Shown here: piece after piece, positions 22,106-29,641 of the stretch
How the letters are laid out: each line of letters begins with the position of its first letter
Position numbering within the stretch: the stretch's first letter is position 1
NCBI RefSeq assembly: GCF_023921125.1
Contig: NZ_CP099467.1
Span: 186,001-250,000 of the forward strand
Length of the DNA: 64,000 nt
Direction of reading: 5' to 3'
Source: Arthrobacter caoxuetaonis
GTDB lineage: Bacteria; Actinomycetota; Actinomycetes; Actinomycetales; Micrococcaceae
Notes under the pieces: model-generated
Database searches by the model: none
What the model was told of the DNA's origin: nothing
Seen by the model: only the letters and a program-made list of their open reading frames with translations
Made by a program: the position numbers and the translations under genes

Positions 22106-23586
22106 AGATATTCCCCCTGATCCGAGGGTATCTCCCTCACCTGCGGGGACGGCTCAACTGCCTGACGGGCGGCGGCGGCCGGCGACCGGTACCAGAGGCA
22201 CATCAGGACCCCTCCGAGGAGCATGGATCCGGCACCGATCACGAACGCTCCACCGACGCCGCCCATCACTGTTGACCCGTAGCCGGGACGGATCATGTCC
22301 GCCGCCGAGATGATGAGCGCAGCGGTCATCGACACGGCACCGGCAAGCGGCAGCAGGCCGCGCATCACGAAGTTCCGCAGGCTGGCCGTCAGGGTGGCAC
22401 GGAAATGCCAGACGCAGGCATAGGCGGTGAGTCCGTAGTAGAAGGCGATGAACAGGCCAAGGGAGGCGATGGAGTCCTCCAGGAAGTTCTCGCTCAGCAG
22501 GCTCATGCCGAAGTAGTAGGCGGAGGAGACGGCGCCCATGAGCACCGTGGCGAAGACCGGGGTCTGGTGCTTCGGGTGGACGGCGCCGAAGCGTGCCGGC
22601 AGTGCCCCGTGGACGGCCATGGCCAGTGTGCCGCGTGCCGTCGGCAGGATGGTCGTCTGGGTGGAGGACACGGCCGAGACGAGAACGGCCACGATGATGA
22701 TCCAGGCCCAGGGACCCATGACGTCTTCACTGACCGCGTAGAGGACGTCATCGGCGTGGGCTTCGTTTCCGAGTCCCAGCCCGTCTTCCCCAATGCCGGC
22801 GTACACCATCACCAGCACGCTGACACCGACGTAGGTGACTAGCAGTGCGGCGGAGGAGAGAAGTGCGGCGCGCCCCGGTGTCTTACCGGGGTTCCGGGTC
22901 TCCTCGTTCAGTGCCAGGCAGGTGTCCCAGCCCCAGTAGATGAACAGGGCCAGCAGGACGGCGTACGTCATCGCTGTGAGGCTTCCGGCAGCCAGGGGGT
23001 TGAACCACTCCACGTCCACGGGCGTGAAGTCGTAGGCACTGCCGGTCCTGATCCTGACCGCGGCCATGATGACGAACAGGGCCAGGGCGGCGTACTGGAT
23101 GACCAGGAGGATTTTCTGCATCCGGTCCCCGAGAGTGATCCCGCGGATGTTCAGCCACGTCATGAGGGCAATGAACCCTACCCCTGTAGCGGTGACCAGG
23201 ACTGGGCTTTCAGCAAGGTCAGGGCTGATGAGCTTCCAGAGGTATTCGCCCGCGATGGCTGCAAGGTTCGCCAGTACGACGACGCCTGAGAGTGCCAGGG
23301 CCCAGCCGCCCATCCACCCGGTGCGGCTGCCGAATGCCTTGGACGCCCAGGTGAACGTCGTACCGCAGTCCGGGTCCTCCTTGTTCAGCTCGTTGTATGC
23401 CACGGCGGTGAACAGCATGGGAATGAAGGCCAGGACGAGTGCAGCGGGCGCCTGTGCACCGACGGCTGCAACCATGAGCCCAAGCGTCGCAGCCAAAGAA
23501 TAGGCCGGGGCCGTGGAGGAGAGCCCGATGGCGAAACTCCCCCACAGCCCCAGCCCTGCAGACTTCAGCCCTTTGGCGCTGCTCAA
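22102..23586 (-). CDS. APC-superfamily amino acid/amine permease, 494 aa
   Basis: The N-terminal GLWGSFAIGLSSTAPAYSLAATLG is the typical first helix of APC transporters; 12-13 hydrophobic segments follow, with FTWASKAFGSRTGWMGGW between helices 2 and 3. Such proteins import amino acids or polyamines with protons or by exchange. TTG start at 23586 overlaps the stop of the glutathionylspermidine-synthase-like gene (TTGA). The coupling suggests the substrate feeds or leaves that ligase; a polyamine or amino acid is the likely cargo, but this is inference. Confidence 0.85.
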   Translation of the reverse strand: MSSAKGLKSAGLGLWGSFAIGLSSTAPAYSLAATLGLMVAAVGAQAPAALVLAFIPMLFTAVAYNELNKEDPDCGTTFTWASKAFGSRTGWMGGWALALSGVVVLANLAAIAGEYLWKLISPDLAESPVLVTATGVGFIALMTWLNIRGITLGDRMQKILLVIQYAALALFVIMAAVRIRTGSAYDFTPVDVEWFNPLAAGSLTAMTYAVLLALFIYWGWDTCLALNEETRNPGKTPGRAALLSSAALLVTYVGVSVLVMVYAGIGEDGLGLGNEAHADDVLYAVSEDVMGPWAWIIIVAVLVSAVSSTQTTILPTARGTLAMAVHGALPARFGAVHPKHQTPVFATVLMGAVSSAYYFGMSLLSENFLEDSIASLGLFIAFYYGLTAYACVWHFRATLTASLRNFVMRGLLPLAGAVSMTAALIISAADMIRPGYGSTVMGGVGGAFVIGAGSMLLGGVLMCLWYRSPAAAARQAVEPSPQVREIPSDQGEYL

Positions 23587-24755
23587 TTCTCCGGGGCCGG
23601 TGCGTCGATGACGTTGGGCACGAAGCGGCAGTAGTAGTCGGTGACCGGGCCGTCCGATTCGCGGATGCCGACGCCCACCGATTCCCCGTCGACTACCCAG
23701 GTGCCAAGGACCGGTTTGTTGCCGTCGAAATCAGGCAGGGGGAAGTACTCCTGGTAGCACCAGCCTTCGGTGCCGTAGTCGCCGGACTGGGAGATGTCGA
23801 TGCCGTCAGCGTGGATGATGATGTTGTCGCCCTCGCGCCCGTGCAGCGGCTTGGCCACCCACTGTGTCATGTCGCGCGGGGTTTCCATGTACGCCGGCAG
23901 CAGGTTGGGGTGGTTGGGATACAGGTGCCACAGGGCGGCCAGAAGAGCCTTGTTTGAAAGCAGCATCTTCCAGGCCGGCTCAAACCAGTTGGCTGCGGTC
24001 GGGAAGTCCAGGATGTTGTCCCCGAACTCCTCCTTGATCATCATTTCCCACGGGTAGAGTTTGAAGATGTTGTCGATGGACTCTCCGTCCAGGTCAACGA
24101 ACATTTTCCGAACCGGGTCCCAGCCGATGTCGGACATGTTGATCCCTTCGACGGTCCAGCCGCCCTGCCTTGCGACGTCGAGCATGTAGGCCGCGGTCAT
24201 CCAGTCTTCGCCGCTGGCTTCGACCTCAGCGTGGGCGACATGCAGGCGGGTGGTCCCTGATGCTTCCAGGCGCTTGCGCCAAGCATTGATGAGCGCTTCG
24301 TGGATGCCGTTCCACTGGTCGGATTCCGGCTTGACGTCCTGCAGCCAGAACCACTGGGCGATGGACGCTTCGATCAGCCCGGTCGGGGTGTCGGCGTTGT
24401 ACTCGAGCATTTTGGGCGGATTCACGCCGTCGTATGCCAGGTCGAAACGCCCGTAGACGGCGGGTTCGCTGCGTTCCAGGGACCAGGAGGCCAGGGCAAG
24501 TGCTTCTGTTCCGATGCCGATGGTTCCCATGGCCCCTGTTGCCAGGTAGCGGGCGGCCTCGATGCACATCGTGTGCAGCTCTTCGGTGACGCTTTCAAGC
24601 ATCTCCACCTCGGGCATGGTGAATTCGTAGTAGGCACCCTCGTGCCAGTATTCGCACAGGGAGCCGTCTTCACGGATCGCCGTGGAGTAGATCAGCCCCT
24701 GGGACTCGATCTTTTTGCGCCAGTCCGGCCGCGGGGTTGATTCAATGCGCTTCAT
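23583..24755 (-). CDS. glutathionylspermidine synthase-family ATP-grasp ligase, 390 aa
   Basis: The C-terminal synthetase fold of the Gsp family is recognisable: RFDLAYDGVNPPKMLEYNADTPTGL, INMSDIGWDP, IDNIFKLYPWEMMIKEEFG, FEPAWKMLLSNKALLAALW and WVAKPLHGREGDNI. It lacks the amidase domain of E. coli GspSA, as do YgiC/YjfC-type ligases. Activity would be ATP-driven amide bond formation between a carboxylate (peptide) and an amine. ATG at 24755 with AAGGAAATC upstream; it is the first gene of a three-gene operon with the permease and membrane protein, behind the class 1 element at 24815. Confidence 0.87.
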   Translation of the reverse strand: MKRIESTPRPDWRKKIESQGLIYSTAIREDGSLCEYWHEGAYYEFTMPEVEMLESVTEELHTMCIEAARYLATGAMGTIGIGTEALALASWSLERSEPAVYGRFDLAYDGVNPPKMLEYNADTPTGLIEASIAQWFWLQDVKPESDQWNGIHEALINAWRKRLEASGTTRLHVAHAEVEASGEDWMTAAYMLDVARQGGWTVEGINMSDIGWDPVRKMFVDLDGESIDNIFKLYPWEMMIKEEFGDNILDFPTAANWFEPAWKMLLSNKALLAALWHLYPNHPNLLPAYMETPRDMTQWVAKPLHGREGDNIIIHADGIDISQSGDYGTEGWCYQEYFPLPDFDGNKPVLGTWVVDGESVGVGIRESDGPVTDYYCRFVPNVIDAPAPEN

Positions 24756-24814
24756 GATTTCCTTGGTCTTATCCGGCAGCTCTGAGCAGACCGGTGGTGT
24801 TTATTGCTCCTGCA

Positions 24815-24828
24815 CCTATGTGTGCGGA
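24815..24828 (-). promoter_or_regulatory. class 1 promoter-like element
   Basis: TCCGCACACATAGG about 60 bases before the ligase gene; an AGAGCG block lies near the expected upstream position. Confidence 0.6.
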
Positions 24829-24876
24829 AGCCGGCCGATCGCTCTTCAGCAACCGGCCGGCCAGTGTGTTTCGGGG

Positions 24877-25380
24877 TTATCCGCCGACGCTTCCGCCCTT
24901 CGCGCCGCTGCCGAACCCACCGCGGGAAACAGACGTGGAGCCCTTGGAGCTGACACCTGACTTCGAGGTGGCCTTGGCCGGGATGGTTTCGGTACCGCCG
25001 GTGAGCTTCTGCCCGACGGCCGGAATGGAGTGTGACGTCGTGGATCCGGTGGTTCCCATCGGGAAGAAGTACCAGCCTGCGTGTCCGGAGGAGCGGCCCT
25101 CCTCGCTGCACTTCGAGTCCTCGATGCGCTGTTTCGTTGTCTTGTCCTGGCAGACCTTCGCGTAGTCGGCGTCGATAACGTTCCCTGACGGGCCGCAGCC
25201 GGTGAGGACGGCGCTGGCCAGGAGTGCTGTCACGCCAAGGACCACGGCGGTGCTCTTGCGGCGGCCTTTGCGCTTTGCCGGCACGTTCAGCGTCACGGCG
25301 GGTTCCTTGTGGTGCTGTTTGCCGAAGGTGCCGTCCGGTTCCCGGAAGCGGGCAAGGCGCGCGGCGGCGTCTGCGTTCAT
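24877..25380 (-). CDS. membrane-anchored protein with GTF segment and internal lipobox, 167 aa
   Basis: Residues 12-32 (RFREPDGTFGKQHHKEPAVTL) are a version of the shared N-terminal G-x-F...H.EP.V.L segment. A basic stretch (KRKGRRK) and a hydrophobic helix ending LTGCG (Cys at about 62) follow, so a lipoprotein-like signal sits after 40 cytoplasmic residues. The C-terminal part is Gly/Ser-rich (SRGGFGSGAKGG). Family unknown. A variant class 1 element is at 25421-25432. Confidence 0.65.
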   Translation of the reverse strand: MNADAAARLARFREPDGTFGKQHHKEPAVTLNVPAKRKGRRKSTAVVLGVTALLASAVLTGCGPSGNVIDADYAKVCQDKTTKQRIEDSKCSEEGRSSGHAGWYFFPMGTTGSTTSHSIPAVGQKLTGGTETIPAKATSKSGVSSKGSTSVSRGGFGSGAKGGSVGG

Positions 25381-25420
25381 GGGGTGGTCCTGCTTTCTGT
25401 GTTGTCTGGTGTCCGCAGTA

Positions 25421-25432
25421 TCTGTGTGCGGC
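25421..25432 (-). promoter_or_regulatory. class 1 promoter-like element, variant
   Basis: GCCGCACACAGA about 40 bases before the gene starting at 25380. Confidence 0.45.
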
Positions 25433-25455
25433 GGCGGGCAGGGATGAGCGGGCTG

Positions 25456-25815
25456 TTAGCCGGCTGCGTTCCGGGTGCAGAACGCGGACCATTCAGCAAC
25501 GATCGCGTCCGCCTCTTCCTGGCTGGGCGGCGTATCGCTGTACGAGGCGATGATCATTTCGGCCACCTTCGCGCTCTCGGGGTATCCCACGTCAATGAGG
25601 GACGCAAGGATACTGAGCATGTCCTCAACGTTCCCCGGGTCCAGCTCGAGGTCGGCGGAGAGGAAACCTGCCAGAAGACGGCATTCCCCGGTCGCTATCG
25701 CGGTGTCGACCCCCGAATCGGGGCTGGGTGCAGAAGGCCCGCCGCTGCAGCCTGCCACAGCAAGCAGTGCAGCCAGTGCCAGGGCCGTGGCGGCGGCTAT
25801 CCGGGGTCTCTTCAT
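25456..25815 (-). CDS. small lipoprotein, 119 aa
   Basis: Signal peptide with basic start (MKRPR) and lipobox LAVAGC at about residue 20; a mature acidic helical domain follows with two Cys (ECRLLAGF and SAFCTRN) that may form a disulphide. The pattern VGYPESAKVAEMIIASY resembles small cell-wall DUF732-like proteins, but I am not certain. AAAGAGAAC precedes the ATG at 25815; an upstream ATG at 25839 would spoil the signal peptide. Confidence 0.7.
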   Translation of the reverse strand: MKRPRIAAATALALAALLAVAGCSGGPSAPSPDSGVDTAIATGECRLLAGFLSADLELDPGNVEDMLSILASLIDVGYPESAKVAEMIIASYSDTPPSQEEADAIVAEWSAFCTRNAAG

Positions 25816-25902
25816 GGTTCTCTTTTCGGGGACGGGCATGAGAAGGCCGGCGGAGGGGAGGTTGTCCCCGCCGCCGGCGCTCGTTCGTCATGTTGGCCAC
25901 CG

Positions 25903-25955
25903 CGTGTTCCCGGGGTTCGAACCCGGGTTACCCCCTGAAGGGGTTTCCGACCACG
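25903..25955 (-). ncRNA. minimal tRNA-like element
   Basis: CGTGGTC pairs with GAACACG at six of seven positions; between them are a hairpin ACCCC-TTCA-GGGGGT and a canonical T-arm CCGGG-TTCGAAC-CCCGG. At 53 nt it lacks one whole arm of a tRNA. CCA is not encoded (CGG follows). Confidence 0.4.
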
Positions 25956-26001
25956 CCCAGCCTCACCGGACGGCTAGCCTCCGGGGCCTTTCCAGCCCTT
26001 C

Positions 26002-26057
26002 GACCCTTTTGCCGGAAATCGAATCCGGGCCCCGTCTCAGGGGTTCCAATCAAGGTC
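26002..26057 (-). ncRNA. minimal tRNA-like element
   Basis: GACCTT pairs with AAGGGTC with one bulge; inside are hairpin CCCC-TGAGA-CGGGG and T-arm CCGGA-TTCGATT-TCCGG. It has the same plan as 25903-25955, so the reduced form is not a one-off deletion. Confidence 0.4.
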
Positions 26058-26148
26058 CAGGCGAACGGATGCCATCCGTCTACCTGTCCGTCCTCCGGGG
26101 CGCGCTTTCCCCGTGCTTCGAATGACCCGGACTCCCCGGGCGTAACTG

Positions 26149-26177
26149 TTATGTGTGCGGCAGAGGGGGCATCTCTC
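26149..26177 (-). promoter_or_regulatory. class 1 promoter-like element (tRNA-like array)
   Basis: GCCGCACACATAAC with GAGAG exactly 15 nt upstream, pointing into the 25890-26140 array. Confidence 0.65.
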
Positions 26178-26233
26178 CCCGCTCCCTGGAGAAGTCCACG
26201 GCCGACCCCATGTACTCATGACATTTGGGACGC

Positions 26234-26239
26234 TAGACT
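26234..26239 (+). promoter_or_regulatory. leaderless -10 element TAGACT (TA module)
   Basis: TAGACT seven bases before the ATG of the antitoxin gene at 26247, with TTGGGA further upstream. Confidence 0.5.
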
Positions 26240-26246
26240 GGTTCGT

Positions 26247-26804
26247 ATGAAACGTCATGCAGGGGCAGCTTCGGCATTAGCGCCAACAAAGAACCGGCTC
26301 TCAATCGAGGACAGGCTGGAGCACCGCGAGCTGGTCCTGAGACGGAGCATTGAAGCACTGTCTGTCCTGGCTCAGAAGTTTCCGCACGACGTTGAAACGA
26401 GCCCCCAGGTAGCACGCTCTGTCGCGGCGCAGGAGAACCGCTGGCGGGCCATGGAGAGCGAGTTCGGGATGCTGGACAGCACCGCGGTGGCGCGGGAGCT
26501 CGGCAACAGCGCCACGAACCGGAACAAGGCTTCCCAGCTGGTCAAGGAAGGTAAGCTGCTGGGCGTCAAGCGCGGCAATAAGACCTTCTTCCCGAAATTC
26601 GAGTTCGACCTGGCTGCCGGGAAGGTGCGTCCGGTCATCAGCGACGTCGTGCGCATTGCCGGCGACCGGTGGAGCGGCGAGAGCCTGCTGCAGTGGTTCT
26701 GCGCCCCCAACGGGTTCCTTGACGGCCGCCGGCCGGTGGATGTCATCGACGACGAGGCAGCGCTTCTCAGCACGGCACGAAAGTCTCTGGCGGAAGAGTG
26801 GTGA
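26247..26804 (+). CDS. Xre/MbcA/ParS-type antitoxin of a RES toxin, 185 aa
   Basis: The central WRAMESEFGMLDSTAVARELG...NRNKASQLVKEGKLLGVKRGNK is the HTH-like region and VRPVISDVVRIAG...LLQWFCAPNGFLDGRRPVDVIDDEAALLSTAR is the toxin-binding domain (DUF2384-like) with the typical W-x-x-x-PNxxLxGRxPxD line. It would neutralise the RES toxin and repress its own promoter. Its stop overlaps the toxin start (GTGGTGA). It appears leaderless. Such modules occur in M. tuberculosis (MbcTA) and many plasmids. Confidence 0.85.
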   Translation: MKRHAGAASALAPTKNRLSIEDRLEHRELVLRRSIEALSVLAQKFPHDVETSPQVARSVAAQENRWRAMESEFGMLDSTAVARELGNSATNRNKASQLVKEGKLLGVKRGNKTFFPKFEFDLAAGKVRPVISDVVRIAGDRWSGESLLQWFCAPNGFLDGRRPVDVIDDEAALLSTARKSLAEEW

Positions 26805-27424
26805 CACACGACTCGCCGGTACCGCCCGTTCCGGCGGGCTTCAGCCCCCAGGTCGTGACCCTTCCGGCCGGGTCCGTCCTTCACCGAGTATTCAGCAACG
26901 CCAGGGAAGTCACTGACTTCAACCCGGGCAAGGGTAAGCCAACCCGGTTCGCCTTCTTTGGCGACCCTCCGGTGGCGGTGCTCTACGCGGCCGGGGACCT
27001 CAAGACGGCGGTCTGCGAAAGCATGCTCCACGAGATCCCGTATGCCGGAGGGGTCCTCTTCAAAGCCAATTACGAAGACAGGGTCTCCGCCGGCCTCCGA
27101 ACCGATAGGGACCTGCGCCTCGCGTCCTTCAAGGGTGAGGGGCTGCGTGCCCTCGGCGTCGAACCGCACGAGCTCACGGCCTGCGAGGCAGCCTGGTACA
27201 CCGAGACTGTGAAGTGGGCACAGGCAGCCTACGATGCCGGCCTGGACGGATGCGTGTGGATGTCCAGGCGTCTTAACGACGGGCTCGCCTACATCTTCTT
27301 CGACCGGTCTGAAGACGCATTCACCACGGACATTTCCGTGCCGGCACGCGCCTACCTGAATGGGCCCGACCTGGACTGGCTCATTGATTTCTGTGCGGGC
27401 ATCAACATCGACGTCGAGGTGTAG
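26801..27424 (+). CDS. RES-domain toxin (NAD+ phosphorylase family), 207 aa
   Basis: The RES fold is visible: LHRVFSNAREVTDFNPGKG with Arg near the start, FFGDPPVAVLYAAGDLKTAVCESMLHEIP (conserved Tyr and Glu), and C-terminal DGCVWMSRRLNDGLAYIFFDR. Characterised members (MbcT and relatives) degrade NAD+ using phosphate or water and stop growth. GTG at 26801 (or 26798) overlaps the antitoxin stop. It is notable beside a complete nicotinamide-to-NMN salvage operon at 11565-14564. Confidence 0.87.
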   Translation: MTHDSPVPPVPAGFSPQVVTLPAGSVLHRVFSNAREVTDFNPGKGKPTRFAFFGDPPVAVLYAAGDLKTAVCESMLHEIPYAGGVLFKANYEDRVSAGLRTDRDLRLASFKGEGLRALGVEPHELTACEAAWYTETVKWAQAAYDAGLDGCVWMSRRLNDGLAYIFFDRSEDAFTTDISVPARAYLNGPDLDWLIDFCAGINIDVEV

Positions 27425-27454
27425 CGCCCGCCTGCCATTGGGCAGCTGTTCGGG

Positions 27455-27727
27455 TTAGCCGTTCAGCTCGGCAAGGATCCGGCGCCGCTCCTTTTCGAGC
27501 TCGTTGAGGTCGATCTCGAAGTAGTCGGCCAGCAGGCGTTCGAAGCCGGTGGATACCGGTTCCAGCCGCGGTTCGGAGTAGCCCTCGTACTGGACGAATT
27601 CCGAGATGGTCATTCCCTTGGATTCGAGCCAGTCAAGAAACTCGCCGATCTGGCGGCTCTGGTCGGCGACACCGGCAAGCTTCTCGGACATCGGATACTG
27701 ACTGGCGGTTTCTGCTGCGGTGCTCAT
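27455..27727 (-). CDS. hypothetical protein, 90 aa
   Basis: Helical acidic protein with FLDWLESKGMTISEFVQYEGY and a C-terminal YFEIDLNELEKERRRILAEL, typical of small phage or plasmid proteins; I cannot name a family. AGGAGC precedes the ATG, behind the class 1 element at 27778. The region 27792-27968 between the two divergent elements has no credible gene. Confidence 0.65.
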   Translation of the reverse strand: MSTAAETASQYPMSEKLAGVADQSRQIGEFLDWLESKGMTISEFVQYEGYSEPRLEPVSTGFERLLADYFEIDLNELEKERRRILAELNG

Positions 27728-27777
27728 GGACGGGATGCTCCTGTATCGGACGGTGCGGGCGGGATGCCCTACTGCGT

Positions 27778-27791
27778 CCTATGTGTGCGGA
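27778..27791 (-). promoter_or_regulatory. class 1 promoter-like element
   Basis: TCCGCACACATAGG about 50 bases before the gene at 27727; GAGAG lies 17 nt upstream here. Confidence 0.6.
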
Positions 27792-27968
27792 CACGGCCGA
27801 ACTGCTCTCCACGGGGCCCTGCGCCCCTCTTCCTGTGCCTCCGAGCACCCCCAGGGGAAGGTGCCAGCCGGGAAGGGGTGAGCGGCGCGTTCTTGTGCAC
27901 ACCCGGGCTGCAGGTCTCCAGCAGACAGCCGGGGCAACTTCCGAAGGCCGTGGTGAGCTTCCTTACCC

Positions 27969-27982
27969 GTGCCGCACACATA
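27969..27982 (+). promoter_or_regulatory. class 1 promoter-like element
   Basis: GCCGCACACATAAG about 40 bases before the TM2/Ltp gene. An ATG at 27987 follows it closely and could give a leaderless N-terminal extension. Confidence 0.6.
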
Positions 27983-28022
27983 AGTGATGTACATCCCAGC
28001 ACTACAGAGAAGGAACACCCTT

Positions 28023-28793
28023 ATGAGCAGCACCGCACCGGTTTATGCGCCGGCCACAGCCGGGAAGTCGTTCGTCGCCACCTGGCTCCTGTCCCTCTTC
28101 TTGGGCGGGCTCGGCATCGACCGGTTCTACCTGGGCAAGATCGGCACCGGCGTCCTGAAACTCCTGACTGCCGGCGGCTTCGGCATCTGGACGCTGGTCG
28201 ATTTGATCATCACGCTCACCGGCAACCAGACCGACAAGCATGGGCGTCCGCTCGACGGCTACTACGAAAACAAGAAGACGGCCTGGCTCGTCACCGCAGG
28301 CCTGTGGGTCGCGGGAATCTTCATCTCACTGTTCATGACTATCGGTGGCGTCTTCGCTGTCGGGTCCGCCATTGATGCGGCGTCCACCGAGGTCAAGCAG
28401 AGCAGCACCCCGGCAGTCCCCGCCCCGGCGGCAGAAGCACCTGAGCCGGCGGCGCCCGCGGCTGATGAGGCTCCGGCTGAAGAGTCCGTACCCAAGGAGT
28501 ACCAGTCGGCGCTGAAGCAGGCGGAGAGCTACTCGGACTTCGCCCACCTGAGCAAGGCCGGGCTCTACGACCAGCTCGTGAGCGAGTTCGGCGGGAAGTT
28601 CTCCGCTGAGGCAGCGCAGTACGCGGTCGACAACGTTCAGGCGGACTTCAAGGAGAACGCCCTGGCGCAGGCCCAGACGTACCAGGACGACATGAACCTG
28701 TCCCCCGAGGCTGTGCGCGACCAGCTCGTGAGCGAGTACGGCGGAAAGTTCACGCCGGAGGAAGCTGACTACGCGGTCCAGAACCTCAAGTAA
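28023..28793 (+). CDS. TM2-domain protein with two Ltp repeats, 256 aa
   Basis: The N-terminal TM2 domain ([27 protein letters not shown]...[10 protein letters not shown]) is followed by a third membrane helix and an Ala/Pro/Glu linker. The C-terminus has two about 45-residue repeats with the line [27 protein letters not shown], the Ltp-like module. In Streptococcus phage TP-J34 an Ltp lipoprotein blocks superinfection, so a surface exclusion role is possible; this is inference. ATG at 28023 is chosen for its GAAGGAAC site. A strong terminator follows. Confidence 0.78.
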   Translation: MSSTAPVYAPATAGKSFVATWLLSLFLGGLGIDRFYLGKIGTGVLKLLTAGGFGIWTLVDLIITLTGNQTDKHGRPLDGYYENKKTAWLVTAGLWVAGIFISLFMTIGGVFAVGSAIDAASTEVKQSSTPAVPAPAAEAPEPAAPAADEAPAEESVPKEYQSALKQAESYSDFAHLSKAGLYDQLVSEFGGKFSAEAAQYAVDNVQADFKENALAQAQTYQDDMNLSPEAVRDQLVSEYGGKFTPEEADYAVQNLK

Positions 28794-28803
28794 CGCCACG
28801 CCA

Positions 28804-28851
28804 AAAGGGACGGCGGCAACCTCGATTCACCGGGGGTGCCGCCGTCCCTTT
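28804..28851. terminator. bidirectional terminator
   Basis: Perfect 15-bp stem AAAGGGACGGCGGCA with its complement around an 18-nt loop, flanked by A and T runs, between convergent genes. Confidence 0.8.
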
Positions 28852-28859
28852 GCGTTTGG

Positions 28860-29447
28860 CTAGCGCTTGCGCAGCCCGGTGATGGTCATGAAGAGGCCTC
28901 CGAGGAGGACCAGGAACCCGGCGCCGGGCAGGATAGCCGTCACTGCGTTGAACTCTTCAGTGGTGATCCTGGCTTCCACGGGGTTGTCCTTGTCGTAGGC
29001 CACCTTTACTTCCTGGCCGACAGTCCAGTCGCAGTCCTTGGAGAACTCGCTCGGGCTGGTGTTGTACATCTGGCCGTCAACCTCGTAGCCGACAACCGGA
29101 GAGCAGGCCGGCGACTCAGCCTCCCCTTCCTTGGGTGCTGCTGCCTCTTCACCTTCAGCCGGCGCTTCAGCCGCTTCACCCTCAGCGGGCGCTTCTTCTC
29201 CCGCCGGCGCCTGGTCCTCGAACCGGATGTCGACGATAGTCCCCTTGACATTGGGGTTGTCTGCGATCGCCGCGGACACTTCCCCGGCCAGGGGGAATGC
29301 GCCCGCACCAGTCAGGACGAGGCCGCAGCCAAGGACGATGAGTGCGCGCTTCAGTGACCTGGGGGCGGGCCTGTTGTCGCGGCGGCTTTCTGAAGGCACG
29401 GTCTGTGTGTCGGCAGCACCGGGCTGCAGGAAGTCGGGAGCGTTCAT
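28860..29447 (-). CDS. DUF3592-like membrane protein, 195 aa
   Basis: Two membrane helices (ALIVLGCGLVLTGAGAF near residue 40 and AILPGAGFLVLLGGLFMTITGL near the end) flank an extracytoplasmic region with an Ala/Glu/Pro-rich low-complexity stretch and a beta domain (CSPVVGYEVDGQMYNTSP, VGQEVKVAYDKDNPVEA) like DUF3592. Two Cys may pair. Start 29447 with AAAGG upstream. A class 3 motif (29544-29558) lies about 100 bases ahead. Confidence 0.7.
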   Translation of the reverse strand: MNAPDFLQPGAADTQTVPSESRRDNRPAPRSLKRALIVLGCGLVLTGAGAFPLAGEVSAAIADNPNVKGTIVDIRFEDQAPAGEEAPAEGEAAEAPAEGEEAAAPKEGEAESPACSPVVGYEVDGQMYNTSPSEFSKDCDWTVGQEVKVAYDKDNPVEARITTEEFNAVTAILPGAGFLVLLGGLFMTITGLRKR

Positions 29448-29543
29448 GGGAAGGCCTTTCAATGGCGGTCGTCTGGGGAGAATCAAGTGGCTTCCGGCCT
29501 GCCGGGCAATCCCCCGGGGCGGCCTAAATGGTTCTGCCGCCAA

Positions 29544-29558
29544 GGGACATGCGTAGAC
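29544..29558 (-). promoter_or_regulatory. class 3 motif TCTACGCATGTCC
   Basis: GTCTACGCATGTCCC on the minus strand, upstream of the DUF3592-like gene. The same block occurs at 46313, 51826, 61781 and, less well, 62636. Confidence 0.45.
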
Positions 29559-29624
29559 GGCCGGCACACGGCTGAAACCATGCCAGGCCACGACCCCGCC
29601 AGATGCTGCCGCCCCTGTCCTGGT

Positions 29625-29636
29625 GCCGCACACAGG
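29625..29636 (+). promoter_or_regulatory. class 1 promoter-like element, variant
   Basis: GCCGCACACAGG five bases before the ATG at 29642. Confidence 0.5.
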
Positions 29637-29641
29637 TAGGC

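Larger units (their letters stand above)
25890..26140 (-). ncRNA. array of D-armless tRNA-like elements
   Basis: A non-coding stretch between convergent features, downstream of the class 1 element at 26149. Two units (25903-25955 and 26002-26057) have the same plan: short acceptor-like stem, two linker bases, one G/C-rich hairpin, then a T-arm with a canonical loop (TTCGAAC or TTCGATT). Further hairpins lie at 26060-26130, for example CGGAT/ATCCG. Neither unit has both D and anticodon arms. Confidence 0.5.
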
